Assembly (NCBI RefSeq): GCF_000617925.1
Contig: NZ_BAMT01000012.1
Location: 1-64,000, forward strand
Source: Methylobacillus glycogenes JCM 2850
GTDB taxonomy: Bacteria; Pseudomonadota; Gammaproteobacteria; Burkholderiales; Methylophilaceae
DNA: 64,000 nt
Direction: 5' to 3'
Part shown: piece by piece, positions 1 to 9,516 of the stretch
Numbering within the stretch: the stretch's first letter is position 1
How the letters are laid out: each line of letters opens with the position of its first letter
Notes under the pieces: model-generated
What the model saw: the letters and a program-made list of their open reading frames with translations, nothing else
Databases searched by the model: none
What the model was told of the DNA's origin: nothing
Made by a program: the position numbers and the translations under genes

Positions 1-428
1 GGCGACCCGATTCCTGCGTCCCGGCTACGCCGGGCAACCTGCGTTGCTCCCAGTTTCTGGGTCTTGCTCAAACTCGCTTACGCTCAAACAGTCGCAAGCC
101 CTTAATCCAGAAACTGCTGCGCTACTCGGCGCACTCAACGGGAACAACTTCAAAAGCCAGGGTTAAGTACCAGCAGCCATACTTGAAACCATAGAGAACT
201 CGGCATTAATGCAGTGTTGCAGATACAACAAACCAAGCTATTTACCAGCTACGTTACTTGATCCGGAGTCTTTGACTTTCCTTCCCGTTTAGACCCGCCG
301 AGTAGCGCAGGCTTTATCGGATCAGGGCGCGCGACTGTCTGAGCGCAGCGAGTTTGAGCGTGACCCCGATAAACGCGAGCAACGCAGGTTACCCGGCTGT
401 AAGCCGGGGCGGGGATATCCGGGTCGCC
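1..428. repeat. Large imperfect inverted repeat, arms about 130 bp
   Basis: Bases 1-131 and 296-428 are inverted copies of one element. Both arms, read outward to inward, carry the blocks GGCGACCCG, AACCTGCGTTGCTC, CTCAAACTCGCT and TGCGCTACTCGGCG in the same order with similar spacing. Identity is roughly 75 percent by eye. The left arm begins at the window edge, so the element may continue to the left. No coding potential is convincing here; reading frames through it are low-complexity and lack start signals. Arms of this kind are known as dispersed intergenic repeats in betaproteobacteria; function unknown. Confidence 0.75.
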
Positions 429-442
429 TTTTCTTTGGTGAT

Positions 443-468
443 CTTTCTTTTGGCGAAGCAAAAGAAAG
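443..468. repeat. Perfect 10-bp hairpin next to inverted repeat
   Basis: CTTTCTTTTG (443-452) and CAAAAGAAAG (459-468) are exact reverse complements around a 6-base loop. It lies directly beside the right arm of the large inverted repeat and probably belongs to the same repeat family. Confidence 0.6.
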
Positions 469-514
469 GCACTCGCCCGACAAGGCGAAACCAAACCTCT
501 CGCCTCCGGCAGCA

Positions 515-600
515 GAGGTCAAGACCACTAAATCTCCCGAGGCCACATATACACCGAGCAACAATGTGTCACCCATGTACTCTCACCCCTCTCTCCCAGC
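515..600 (+). repeat. Dispersed repeat, copy 1
   Basis: This stretch resembles 39926-40020: both begin with GAG(G)GTCAAGACCA, continue through CTCCCG and GAGCAACAATGTGTC, and end in a C-rich tract. The two copies are about 39 kb apart, both in intergenic DNA. Confidence 0.55.
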
Positions 601-627
601 TCTAGCAAAAACCCAAGCGCCAGAAAG

Positions 628-657
628 GAAAAAAGCGTGGGTAATAAAACCCCACGC
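628..657 (-). terminator. Rho-independent terminator of the PEP-CTERM gene
   Basis: Read on the minus strand, stem GCGTGGG, an 8-9 base loop and CCCACGC are followed by a run of six T. It sits 37 bases after the stop of the gene at 694-1646. Confidence 0.8.
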
Positions 658-693
658 CCTTCTCCTCCTCTATCCCCCCCGGGATTCAGATGG

Positions 694-1646
694 TTAGACC
701 CTCGCGGTCAAAAGCCTTCTACGACGCTTGGCAGTCACGAGGATGACCATCAAGCCTGCCAGCAGCAGGGCGTAGTGATGTGGTTCTGGCACAGCAGCCG
801 TCACGGTGTTGAACAGCGGGCTATTGGCGGCGGCAAAGGTGCCGTTGCCCAAGGTCACGCTGTTGTTCCAGTTGTTGGCGATGACGGTGCCAAACAGGTT
901 GCCTGAACCAGAGTTAATGGTGGCATCTACCGCCAGGATGTTGGCGTTGATGGACAAGCTGTTCAGTGTGACATTGCTGGCTTCATAGAAGTTGAACAGC
1001 ACGTTGTAGCTGCTGCCCAGCGATTGCCACTGCCAACCCAGGCTGGCATTGTCACCGGCCACATTGAACACCAGTGTGGTGCCTGCGGCAATGCTGTTGA
1101 AGAACAGATTGTTGAAGCTGGAGAAATCGTTTGCATTCAGCGAGAAGAATTCAACACTGGCACCAGAGCCGGTGAAGATTTTGCTGTTCTGGTTCCATTG
1201 ATCTTGTGCGGCATAGCTACCAGTGGCGCTGATGCTGGCCAACTGGCTGGACAAGGAGGTCAGGCTGGTCTTGGCAGCAGCAAAATCAACCGGGGCTGCT
1301 GCGGTGCTGGCTGTCGCGACTTGGCCGGAGATGGTGTATTGCGGGATGGCGTTGTTGTTGCCACCGATCCAGCATTGCCGTTGAGGCTGCCACCACCCCA
1401 GGGTACATTGAGGTCGCCGCCAACTACCAGGCCGTATTGGTTGTGGCTGCCATTGGCGATGCTGTTGCTGGGCAGGAAGGCATTGTTGCCAACGGCCAGC
1501 GCGCCACCAATGGAGTTGCCGTAGGTACTGAAGTCGTTAAAGATGAAAGCGTTGTAATTGCTTGCCACGCCGAGGTCAATGGTGCCAGCTGCTGCGGGAG
1601 CGGAGAGCACTGCCAGGATTGCCATCAAACCGAATTTCAATTTCAT
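694..1646 (-). CDS. Choice-of-anchor A family protein with PEP-CTERM sorting signal (frameshifted)
   Basis: Secreted protein, about 317 residues when restored. It starts MKLKFGLMAILAVLSAPAAA, a signal peptide, followed by the IDLGVASNYNAFIFNDF block and LVVGGDLNVPWGG typical of the choice-of-anchor A family. The C-terminus has VPEP, a hydrophobic helix and a KRRRR cluster, the PEP-CTERM signal recognised by exosortase. The start at 1646 was chosen because it opens the signal peptide; an upstream in-frame ATG would add 43 non-signal residues. The frame breaks near 1370: GCTGGATCGG probably lost one G from GGG, which would give G-I-G-G. Restoring one base joins both halves seamlessly. No exosortase gene is in the window. 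A role in surface or matrix attachment is inference. Confidence 0.85.
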
Positions 1647-2047
1647 CGCTTTGCTTTCTTTAAGAGGTTTATTGCTGTTTAACTGCTGTTGCCTAACTAT
1701 AAGCAACCCATATACCAACTGTTGGCTCTGGCGTGCCAGTGGTGTGAGGGTTTTGGTGAAATAATTATTTATCAAATACTTACAGATGATTTTTTTGTCT
1801 ATGGCAAGGCGTTATTTGCCACTTTGGCATGGCATAGGCCTGGCATGGCCAGGCCAGAGTGACAAAATTTCCACACATCCATCAAAATTCTGACATCTCT
1901 TGTCACTATTCCGACATTCTGGTCCGACATTCTTATCCCTCATTCTGGCCCGGCATTAAGCGCCGTTATCCAAGGCCAGGGCTGATGGAAAAAGAGCCAT
2001 GCCATCCAAATGCTGGATAGGCATGGCTCTGGTGTTAGCAAATATTG
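1647..2047. other. Intergenic region
   Basis: AT-rich DNA upstream of the PEP-CTERM gene that also holds the dedA terminator (1988-2030). Near 1880-1940 there are loose repeats of TTC(T/C)GACAT. No supported gene. Confidence 0.5.
1988..2030 (-). terminator. Rho-independent terminator of the mfd-dedA operon
   Basis: AGAGCCATGCC (1993-2003) pairs exactly with 2020-2030, with extra inner pairing of ATCCA and TGGAT. On the minus strand the hairpin is followed by five T. It lies 18 bases past the dedA stop. Confidence 0.85.
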
Positions 2048-2677
2048 TTAAAGATGATTGGCGCGGCGCACTGCCTTGAAGTGGCGGCGTACATACCAGA
2101 TGGCGAATATCACGCCTATCACCACCAGTACGATATGGAATTCGTGGAAATATACTTCCAGCTCTTTCCAGTGCTGGCCGAACTTCATGCCAGCATAGGC
2201 CAGCAAATAGCACCAGATCAGCGAACCAACAAAGGTATAGCCTATGAATTTGCCCATGTGCATGCGGGCTACCCCTGCGGGGAAGGCGATAAAGGTACGC
2301 ACGGCAGGCAGCAAACGGCCTATGAAGATGGTGATTTCGCCATGCTTATCGAACCAGCGGTCTGCCAGTTGCAGGTCATGATGCGAGATCAAAACCCATT
2401 TGCCGTATTTTTCTACCAAGGGGCGGCCACCTATCATACCCAGGTAATAAGCCGGGATGGAGCCGACCACGCAGCCAAAAGCGCCTGCCAAGGCCACGCC
2501 CCATAAGCTCAGCTCGCCCTTGAACACCAAAAAACCAGCAAACGGCATGATGATTTCCGAGGGCAGGGGAATACAGGCGGACTCTATCGCCATCAACAGC
2601 ACAATGCCGCCATAGCCCAGGGTGGAAATTACCCCCATGATCCAGGCGGCGACTGCCGCAATCAGTTTTTCCAGCAT
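2048..2677 (-). CDS. DedA family inner-membrane protein
   Basis: A 209-residue polytopic membrane protein of the DedA/SNARE-associated family, linked to membrane homeostasis and lipid carrier flipping. Visible hallmarks are the acidic E-(S)-A-C-I-P-L-P-S-E segment near residue 33, the amphipathic G-R-x-(L)-P-x-x-R motif near residue 120 (GRLLPAVRTF), and several hydrophobic helices. The ATG lies one base after the mfd stop, and its Shine-Dalgarno GGGAG lies inside the end of mfd, so the two are translated as an operon. Length is typical of the family. The substrate cannot be read from sequence. Confidence 0.9.
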   Translation of the reverse strand: MLEKLIAAVAAWIMGVISTLGYGGIVLLMAIESACIPLPSEIIMPFAGFLVFKGELSLWGVALAGAFGCVVGSIPAYYLGMIGGRPLVEKYGKWVLISHHDLQLADRWFDKHGEITIFIGRLLPAVRTFIAFPAGVARMHMGKFIGYTFVGSLIWCYLLAYAGMKFGQHWKELEVYFHEFHIVLVVIGVIFAIWYVRRHFKAVRRANHL

Positions 2678-2678
2678 G

Positions 2679-5600
2679 TCAGGCCAACTCCCTCAATAAT
2701 GTTTTTATAAAGTCTGTGCGTTGCGCAATGCCGGGGTATTGTACCGTGATCCTCAGCTTGTCCGGCCCGTTCATGCGGCAGCGTCTATCGCGTTGCAGCA
2801 GGCTGATGAGCTTGGTTGGGTCCAGCTCGGAATTGGCAGCAAAGTGCAGTTGTATGGCCGAATCGCTGGCATCGATTTTATTGATGCCCATAGACTTGGC
2901 GGCAATGCGCAAGCGGTGGCAGGCCATCAACACCTCGCCTTGTTCCGGCAGCAGGCCAAAGCGGTCTATCAATTCTTCCTGCATATTGTCCAGCGCATCG
3001 TCGTCACTGCAATTGGCCAGGCGCTTGTACAGCACCAGACGCTCATGCACATCCGGGCAATAATCGTTGGGCAATAAGGCAGGCATATGAAGGTTGATCT
3101 CGGTTGTCACCCCCAGTGGCGCGGATAAATCCGGCTCCTTGCCCGCCTTGAGTTGCTTCACTGCATGGTTGAGCATTTCAGAGTAGAGGGTAAAGCCAAT
3201 CTCCTGCATTTCGCCACTCTGGCTATCGCCGAGTAATTCACCAGCGCCACGGATTTCCAGATCATGCATGGCCAGGTGGAAGCCTGCGCCCAGATCTTCC
3301 AGCAATTGAATCGCGTCCAGACGTTTTTGCGCCTGCGGTGTGATGTTGCGGTCTGGGTCGGTGAGCAGATAGGCATAGGCCTGATGGTGCGAGCGCCCCA
3401 CACGGCCACGCAGCTGGTGTAGCTGTGCCAGGCCAAACATATCGGCGCGGTTCATGATGATGGTGTTGGCGGTGGGCACATCGATGCCAGTTTCAATGAT
3501 GGTGGTACACAGCAGCAGGTTGAAACGCTGCTGGTAGAAGTCTCGCATCACATGCTCCAGCTCGCGCTCGCGTAGCTGACCGTGGGCAATGCCTATGCGC
3601 GCTTCTGGCAGAATGCGCTCCAGTTTTTCCTTCATGACAAAGATGGTATCCACCTCGTTATGCAGGAAATACACTTGACCGCCGCGCTTGAATTCACGCA
3701 TGGCGGCTTCACGGATAATGCCTTCGGAATACGCAGTGGCAAAGGTCTTGATCGCCAGACGTTTCTGCGGCGGCGTCGCAATCACCGAGAACTCACGCAG
3801 GCCTTCCATGGCCATGGATAAAGTCCGTGGTATCGGGGTGGCTGTCAGTGTCAGCACATCCACCTCGGCGCGCATGGCCTTGAGCTGTTCTTTCTGTCTG
3901 ACGCCAAAGCGGTGTTCTTCGTCCAGAATCACCAGGCCCAAGTTTTTAAAGCGTATGTCTTTCTGTATCAGCCTATGGGTGCCGATGACGATATCTATGC
4001 TGCCATCTTCCAGGCCCTTAAGCGCCTGGGTTTGCTCCTTGGCGGTACGGAAGCGCGAGATTTCCGCAATCTTCACTGGCCAATCGGCAAAGCGGTCACT
4101 GAAGTTATTGAAATGTTGTTCTGCCAGTAGCGTGGTGGGCACCAGCACCGCCACCTGACGGCCACCCATGACCGCAACAAAGGCGGCGCGCAAGGCCACT
4201 TCGGTTTTGCCAAAGCCAACATCGCCGCAAACCAGCCTATCCATGGGGCGGCCAGACTGCATATCGCTGATGACGGCCTCAATCGCCGCCAATTGATCTG
4301 TGGTTTCCTCGAAAGGGAAGCCTTCGGCAAAGGCTTCATAATCATGCAGGCCCAGCGTGAAGGCATGGCCACGGCGCGCTGCGCGCTGGGCATACAGATT
4401 AAGCAACTCAGCTGCGGTGTCACGCACTTGCTTAAGGGCTTTTTTCTTGGCTTTTTCCCAATGGCCGCTGCCCAGGCGGTGTAGCGGTGCGGATTCTGGC
4501 GGGCCGCCCGAATAGCGGGAGATCAGGAACAACTGGGAAACTGGCACATACAGCTTATCGTCGCCAGCATATTCCAGCAGCAGAAACTCGGTTTCGCCCT
4601 CACCAAAATCAATATTCACCAAACCACGGTAACGGCCTACGCCATGCTGTTCATGCACCACCGGGTCATGCTCGCGCAGCTCGGAAAGGTCCTTGAGCAT
4701 GCCCTCGGTATTACGTTGTTTTTCCTTGTCACGGCGGCGTTGCTGGCGCACGGTGTTGGCATAGAGTTCTGCCTCGGTGACCACGGCGATATCACTGGCT
4801 TTACTACCTCCCAGTACAAAGCCGCCATGCAGCGGGCTGGTGCCCAGCATCACATGGCTGTCGCTGGCCTGGAAGGCAGTCCAGTCTTCAGAGGTTTCAT
4901 ACTCCACACCATGCTCGGCAAACAGCTGCGCCATGGTTTCGCGGCGGCCCAGGCTTTCAGCCGCAATCAGAATGCGGCCCTTGAAGCGGCGGATATAGTC
5001 CTTGAGCTTATGCAGCGGCTGCTCGGCGCGGCGTTCTATGTCCAGGGCGGGCAGTTTTTTCTCGCTATCCAGACTTAGCTGCAAGCGGCCCCAGGCATGG
5101 CTCTGGGCAAAGAAATCCTCAGCCTTGATCAGCAGCGCATCGGGCTTGAGTATGGGGCGCTCGGGGTCGTGCGCCAGTTGGCGATAACGTGCCTGGGCAT
5201 CATGCCAAAAGGCTTGGGCGGCGTTATCCAGATTGCCATGCAGACAGAGCAGGGCATCCTTGGGTACATAATCCAGCAGGGTGGCGGTTTGCTCGAAGAA
5301 CAAGGGCAGGTACCACTCTATGCCTCCGCTGGCCAAACCCTTGCTGATATCTTTGTAGATGCGGCTGCGGGAGGGGTCACCCTCAAAGGTCTCACGGAAA
5401 TTCTGCCGGAAGCGCGCAATGCCGTTTTCATCGAGCGGAAACTCGCGTGCGGGCAATAAACGGATTTCCGGCACCGGGTACAGGCTGCGCTGGGTATCGA
5501 CATCGAAAGTACGTATGGTCTCGATTTCGTCATCGAACATATCAATGCGGTAAGGCAGCGCGCTACCCATGGGGAATAAATCGATCAGGCCGCCACGCAC

Positions 5601-6098
5601 GCTGAATTCACCCGGACTCACCACCTGGCTCACATGGTGGTAACCCGCATTGCTGCATTGCGTGCGCAACACATCGGTATCCAGCTTCTGGCCTTTTTTC
5701 AGCATAAATGTATGCGCTGAAAGATAGGCATGGGGTGGCAGGCGGATCAAGGCGGTGGAGGCGGGCACCAGCACAATGTCGCAGCTGTTCTGGCTGATCT
5801 GGTACAGAGTCGCCAAGCGCTCGGAAATCAGGTCAGGGTGCGGCGAGAAGTGGTCATAAGGCAGGGTTTCCCAATCTGGCAGCAAAAACACCCGCAACTT
5901 GGGGGCATACCAGGGTATTTCTTCCAGCAGGCGCTGTGCATCAAAGGCACTGGCGGTAATCACCACCAAAGGCGCTTTGGCGCCTTGTTCCACGCGCTGG
6001 CTGGCCAACTCGGCCAGGGCCAGGCTATCGGCACCTGCTGCCATGGGTTTGATTTTTGCGCTATGGCCTGCGGCGGGGATGACAAGGGAAAACTGCAT
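2679..6098 (-). CDS. mfd: Transcription-repair coupling factor Mfd
   Basis: Complete 1139-residue Mfd, which removes RNA polymerase stalled at DNA damage and recruits UvrA. In order: UvrB-like N-terminal domains (about 1-340), the CarD-like polymerase-interacting domain (about 465-540, HDPVVHEQHGVGRYRG), then the RecG-like translocase with Walker A GDVGFGKTE, the DEEH box (VILDEEHRFGV), GTHRL, TATPIPRTL and QLRGRVGRS, and a C-terminal TRCF domain. Length matches the family. No frame breaks occur in 3.4 kb. It precedes dedA in one operon. The promoter is presumably within 6099-6360 but no clear boxes stand out. Confidence 0.98.
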   Translation of the reverse strand: MQFSLVIPAAGHSAKIKPMAAGADSLALAELASQRVEQGAKAPLVVITASAFDAQRLLEEIPWYAPKLRVFLLPDWETLPYDHFSPHPDLISERLATLYQISQNSCDIVLVPASTALIRLPPHAYLSAHTFMLKKGQKLDTDVLRTQCSNAGYHHVSQVVSPGEFSVRGGLIDLFPMGSALPYRIDMFDDEIETIRTFDVDTQRSLYPVPEIRLLPAREFPLDENGIARFRQNFRETFEGDPSRSRIYKDISKGLASGGIEWYLPLFFEQTATLLDYVPKDALLCLHGNLDNAAQAFWHDAQARYRQLAHDPERPILKPDALLIKAEDFFAQSHAWGRLQLSLDSEKKLPALDIERRAEQPLHKLKDYIRRFKGRILIAAESLGRRETMAQLFAEHGVEYETSEDWTAFQASDSHVMLGTSPLHGGFVLGGSKASDIAVVTEAELYANTVRQQRRRDKEKQRNTEGMLKDLSELREHDPVVHEQHGVGRYRGLVNIDFGEGETEFLLLEYAGDDKLYVPVSQLFLISRYSGGPPESAPLHRLGSGHWEKAKKKALKQVRDTAAELLNLYAQRAARRGHAFTLGLHDYEAFAEGFPFEETTDQLAAIEAVISDMQSGRPMDRLVCGDVGFGKTEVALRAAFVAVMGGRQVAVLVPTTLLAEQHFNNFSDRFADWPVKIAEISRFRTAKEQTQALKGLEDGSIDIVIGTHRLIQKDIRFKNLGLVILDEEHRFGVRQKEQLKAMRAEVDVLTLTATPIPRTLSMAMEGLREFSVIATPPQKRLAIKTFATAYSEGIIREAAMREFKRGGQVYFLHNEVDTIFVMKEKLERILPEARIGIAHGQLRERELEHVMRDFYQQRFNLLLCTTIIETGIDVPTANTIIMNRADMFGLAQLHQLRGRVGRSHHQAYAYLLTDPDRNITPQAQKRLDAIQLLEDLGAGFHLAMHDLEIRGAGELLGDSQSGEMQEIGFTLYSEMLNHAVKQLKAGKEPDLSAPLGVTTEINLHMPALLPNDYCPDVHERLVLYKRLANCSDDDALDNMQEELIDRFGLLPEQGEVLMACHRLRIAAKSMGINKIDASDSAIQLHFAANSELDPTKLISLLQRDRRCRMNGPDKLRITVQYPGIAQRTDFIKTLLRELA

Positions 6099-6229
6099 GT
6101 GCTTATGAGTACGGTTGATTAAGCGGCTTATTATAGCCTATAGGTGTACCCGCCCGACGGGGCTAGGCATGACTAGGGTTAGTGAGAGAGTGGCAATCAA
6201 ACAGCAGAGGGGTTTGTGAGATTTAATCT

Positions 6230-6252
6230 GATATCTAGACAGATATCTAGAC
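6230..6252. repeat. Tandem direct repeat, two 11-base copies
   Basis: GATATCTAGAC occurs at 6230-6240 and 6242-6252. Each copy contains the palindrome GATATC. It lies upstream of mfd and downstream of the DUF2934 gene; no function can be assigned. Confidence 0.5.
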
Positions 6253-6266
6253 ATAGGAAACATGCG

Positions 6267-6296
6267 CCCGGGATGCCTGTTAACAGTCATCCCGGG
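6267..6296. terminator. Hairpin after the DUF2934 gene
   Basis: CCCGGGATG (6267-6275) pairs exactly with CATCCCGGG (6288-6296), and the loop has an inner CTGTTAACAG palindrome. It is very stable but has no long T run on either side, so termination of the minus-strand gene ending at 6364 is likely but not certain. Confidence 0.5.
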
Positions 6297-6363
6297 AACA
6301 CGTGATCAGCGTCAAATGGCTGCTGGAGATTTATCTGCTGCTGGGGAGATATTGCTTACGGTC

Positions 6364-6684
6364 TTATTTGCCCAGTAATTTACTGATCTGGGCTTCGGCG
6401 GTGCTCCAGTATTCAACCGGGCTGCCGGCAAAACCATTACGTTCTGCCAGGAAATACGCTGCCACTTCTACCATGCGATAACGTTCTTCCGGGCTGATTT
6501 TGGTGCTGGTCTTGCTGAGGCCATCGCCTAGCTTGGCCTTGCTGGTGCTGGCTTTTTTACTGGTGGCGGTGGTGGTTTTTTTTGCGGCGGCAGGTTTTGC
6601 TACTGCTTTTGCGGTGACGGCTTTAGAGGCTGTGGTTTTGGGGCTTGCGGGGGTTTTTGCAGTCGTGCTTTTGGGTGTAGCCAT
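6364..6684 (-). CDS. DUF2934 protein with histone-H1-like Ala/Lys/Thr tail
   Basis: A 106-residue protein in two parts. Residues 1-65 are almost only A, K, T, P and S with repeated A-K-P/T-K-A patterns like the DNA-binding tails of bacterial H1-like proteins. Residues 66-106 match the short DUF2934 domain (EERYRMVEVAAYFLAER, then EYWSTAEAQI). Such proteins are small and their role is unknown; nucleic-acid binding by the basic tail is inference. It follows tldD on the same strand with about 77 bases between, so it may have its own promoter. The Shine-Dalgarno AAAGGAA precedes the ATG. Confidence 0.85.
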   Translation of the reverse strand: MATPKSTTAKTPASPKTTASKAVTAKAVAKPAAAKKTTTATSKKASTSKAKLGDGLSKTSTKISPEERYRMVEVAAYFLAERNGFAGSPVEYWSTAEAQISKLLGK

Positions 6685-6761
6685 TTCGGTTCCTTTCGGT
6701 TAGGGACTTCCATGCTGCGATTGAGGGTGTTCAAAGGCTGTAACCTTTGAACACCATATTA

Positions 6762-8237
6762 TTAAACGGTTCCACCTACCGTCAAGCCGTCAATGCGCAA
6801 GGTTGGCTGGCCTACGCCTACAGGAACACTCTGGCCTTCCTTGCCACAGGTGCCCACGCCGCTGTCCAGCGCCATGTCATTGCCTATCATGGAAACCCGC
6901 GTCAACACGTCAGGGCCGTTGCCTATCAAGGTGGCACCCTTGACCGGGTAGGCCAGCTTGCCATCTTCAATCATCCAGGCCTCGGCGGCAGAAAACACAA
7001 ACTTGCCGCTGGTAATGTCTACCTGGCCCCCACCAAAGTTGGCCGCATACAAACCACGCTTGACCGATTTGATGATTTCTTCAGGGTGCATATCGCCATT
7101 CAGCATGTAGGTATTGGTCATGCGGGGCATGGGGATATGCGCATAAGATTCGCGTCTGGCATTGCCAGTCAAGGCCATGTTCATAAGACGGGCGTTGAGG
7201 CTATCTTGCAGGTAGCCGCGCAAGATGCCATCTTCAATCAGCACGGTGCGCTGGGTAGGGTTGCCTTCATCATCAATATTCAATGAGCCACGGCGATTGC
7301 TGATGGTGCCGTCATCAACCACGGTCAGGCCCTTGGCCGCCACCTGCTGGCCTATGGCATTGCTGAAGGCCGAGCTGCCCTTGCGGTTGAAATCACCTTC
7401 CAGGCCATGGCCTATGGCTTCGTGCAGCAGAATGCCAGGCCAGCCTGCGCCCAGCACCACGGTCATGCTGCCTGCAGGGGCAGGTCTGGCTTCCAGATTG
7501 ACCAAGGCCTGGTGCACGGCTTTTTGTGCGTAATCCTGCAAGACTTCGTCGGTGAAGTAGCTGTAGTCAAAACGGCCACCGCCACCCGCAGAGCCTTGTT
7601 CGCGCCTGCCGTTATGCTCGGCAATCACCTGTATGGATAATCTCACCAGTGGGCGCACGTCAGCGGCCATCACGCCATCATGGCGTGCCACCATCATTAC
7701 TTCATATTCACCAGCAATCGATGCCATCACCTGGGTCACGCGCGGGTCTTGCTTGCGTGCAAACATTTCCAGCCGCTCCAGTAGCTTGACCTTGGCTTCG
7801 GCGCTGAGCGAGGCAATCGGGTCTTGCGGCAAGTAGAGTTGTGGTGCGTTGACGCGCTGCACGGCCTGGCCGCTTTTTTCCTCACCGAGTGCTGCAATGG
7901 CACGCGCTGCGGCAGAAGCCTGTTGCAGCGCTGGCAGGGTGATGTCGTCAGAGTAGGCAAAGGCGGTTTTTTCACCACTCACTGCGCGTACGCCTACCCC
8001 TTGATCTATGCTGAAATTGCCCGACTTGACCTGACCTTCTTCCAGCCCCCAGCTTTCGGCACGGCTGTATTGAAAGTAGAGGTCAGCATAATCCACCTGA
8101 TGCGACATGATGCTGCCGATCACGCTTTGCACCTGGCCTACATCCAGGCCAGCAGGGGCTAGCAGGGTCTCGGTGGCAGTGCTGAAGTGGGAAGCAGTGG
8201 CAGGGCTGGAGGCAGTGGGCAAGGCATCAGGTTTCAT
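6762..8237 (-). CDS. tldD: Metalloprotease TldD
   Basis: TldD/PmbA-family zinc protease subunit, 491 residues, which with TldE (PmbA) degrades unfolded peptides and matures some modified peptides. The zinc site [11 protein letters not shown] is near residue 276, followed by the conserved [11 protein letters not shown] and [10 protein letters not shown] blocks and the C-terminal PQQ-style TldD fold ending in a hydrophobic strand. The N-terminus is about 20 residues longer than usual and low in complexity (Ala, Ser, Thr); the true start might be a later codon. It is downstream of the nitrilase-family gene, an arrangement common in betaproteobacteria. TldE is not in the window. Confidence 0.95.
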   Translation of the reverse strand: MKPDALPTASSPATASHFSTATETLLAPAGLDVGQVQSVIGSIMSHQVDYADLYFQYSRAESWGLEEGQVKSGNFSIDQGVGVRAVSGEKTAFAYSDDITLPALQQASAAARAIAALGEEKSGQAVQRVNAPQLYLPQDPIASLSAEAKVKLLERLEMFARKQDPRVTQVMASIAGEYEVMMVARHDGVMAADVRPLVRLSIQVIAEHNGRREQGSAGGGGRFDYSYFTDEVLQDYAQKAVHQALVNLEARPAPAGSMTVVLGAGWPGILLHEAIGHGLEGDFNRKGSSAFSNAIGQQVAAKGLTVVDDGTISNRRGSLNIDDEGNPTQRTVLIEDGILRGYLQDSLNARLMNMALTGNARRESYAHIPMPRMTNTYMLNGDMHPEEIIKSVKRGLYAANFGGGQVDITSGKFVFSAAEAWMIEDGKLAYPVKGATLIGNGPDVLTRVSMIGNDMALDSGVGTCGKEGQSVPVGVGQPTLRIDGLTVGGTV

Positions 8238-8478
8238 AGTGATATGTCTTTATTTCAAGCAGATGGTTTCATCATAGCAGCCACATTCATAGCAACCGCT
8301 ACGTATTTTCCTTAATTTCCACAGCTTTAGAAAGCCCGACCAGGCATCAGGGGTGTAGGAACAAGGTGTCTGAAGAACGTAACTGAAAGCTGGGGGCAAG
8401 CGCTTATGCGCTTACATTGCCCAGCCTTGTCTGAATAGTATGGGGTTGAATTTCGGCTTTAAAAGCCCAGACCCACGT

Positions 8479-9339
8479 TTAAAGCTTGCGGTGCTTGAGC
8501 GCAGGCAGGCTTTTGCGCAGGCTTTGCAGATAGGCGGTATTGATGGAGGAAATCACCACGCCGGAACCGCGCGACAATCTATCCTGAATCACGCCCCAGG
8601 GGTCGACTATCATGCTGTTGCCATGGGTTTCACGGCCAGAGGCATGGTAACCGCCCTGGGCTGGCGCCAGCACATAACACAGGTTTTCAATCGCACGGGC
8701 GCGTATCAGGGTTTCCCAGTGCGCCTTGCCTGTGGTCTCAGTAAAGGCCGAAGGGACGGCAATGATGTCTACGCCACTCATGGCGCGGTAAAGTTCCGGG
8801 AAGCGCAGGTCATAGCAGATGGAAAGCCCGAGTCTGCCGAATGGTGTATCCAGCGTGACCACCGCATCGCCGGGCTCTATGGTTTTCTTTTCCTGATAAT
8901 GCTCATTGCCTTGGTCAAAGCCGAATAGATGAACTTTGTCATAACGCGCGACCTGCTTGCCCTTGTCGTCATACACCAAACAGGCGTTGCGTACTTTGTC
9001 CGGGTTGTCACACTCCAGTGGCACTGAGCCACCAATCAGCCAAACCTCATGCTTTTTGGCGGTCTTGGAGAGAAAGCGCTGGATAGGGCCACTGCCTTCC
9101 TTCTCGCGCGCTGCCACTTTGTCGGTGTCTTTCAAGCCCATGATGGCAAAGTATTCCGGCAGGGCAATCAGCTTGGCACCCTGATTGACGGCAATCTCTA
9201 TCAGTCTTTCGGCCTCGCTGAGGTTGGCCGCGACATAAGGGCCAGACGCCATCTGGATCGCCGCAATGCGGTTGATGCCAGGGATGGATTGCTTGTTGTT
9301 TTTGTTCTTGCTGACTTTATCGCGTGATTTGATGGCCAT
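8479..9339 (-). CDS. Carbon-nitrogen hydrolase (Nit1/omega-amidase type)
   Basis: A 286-residue nitrilase-superfamily amidohydrolase. The Glu-Lys-Cys triad is visible: E in ALPEYFAIMG, K in RYDKVHLFGFD, and C in LSICYDLRFPELYR. The Y-x-K-x-H-L-F-x-x-D motif groups it with Nit1 and deaminated-glutathione amidases rather than true nitrilases. The lysine-rich first 20 residues are not part of the fold. It lies between yhdP and tldD on the same strand, with gaps of about 180 and 240 bases. Repair of deaminated glutathione is the best guess from the family. Confidence 0.9.
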   Translation of the reverse strand: MAIKSRDKVSKNKNNKQSIPGINRIAAIQMASGPYVAANLSEAERLIEIAVNQGAKLIALPEYFAIMGLKDTDKVAAREKEGSGPIQRFLSKTAKKHEVWLIGGSVPLECDNPDKVRNACLVYDDKGKQVARYDKVHLFGFDQGNEHYQEKKTIEPGDAVVTLDTPFGRLGLSICYDLRFPELYRAMSGVDIIAVPSAFTETTGKAHWETLIRARAIENLCYVLAPAQGGYHASGRETHGNSMIVDPWGVIQDRLSRGSGVVISSINTAYLQSLRKSLPALKHRKL

Positions 9340-9516
9340 GATATTAAATCCAGACAGAGAGTAGATTATGCCGCCGCTTTATTGCAGTTGTGCTCGCACA
9401 GCCTGCGCTTAGTAGGAGAATATTAAACCTCTGGCTTGCCCAGGAGTAGTGAATTAAGCCCGACTTGGCTTAGTGCCATACTTCACTACGATTTAATGAC
9501 CTAGTTAACGAGAAAT

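Noticed and set aside
1024-1524. Long plus-strand open frame of 166 codons
   Set aside because: It is the antisense shadow of the PEP-CTERM gene and has no family features or ribosome site.
4637-5078. Open frames inside mfd on the opposite strand
   Set aside because: Shadows of a long conserved gene with high G+C at codon third positions.
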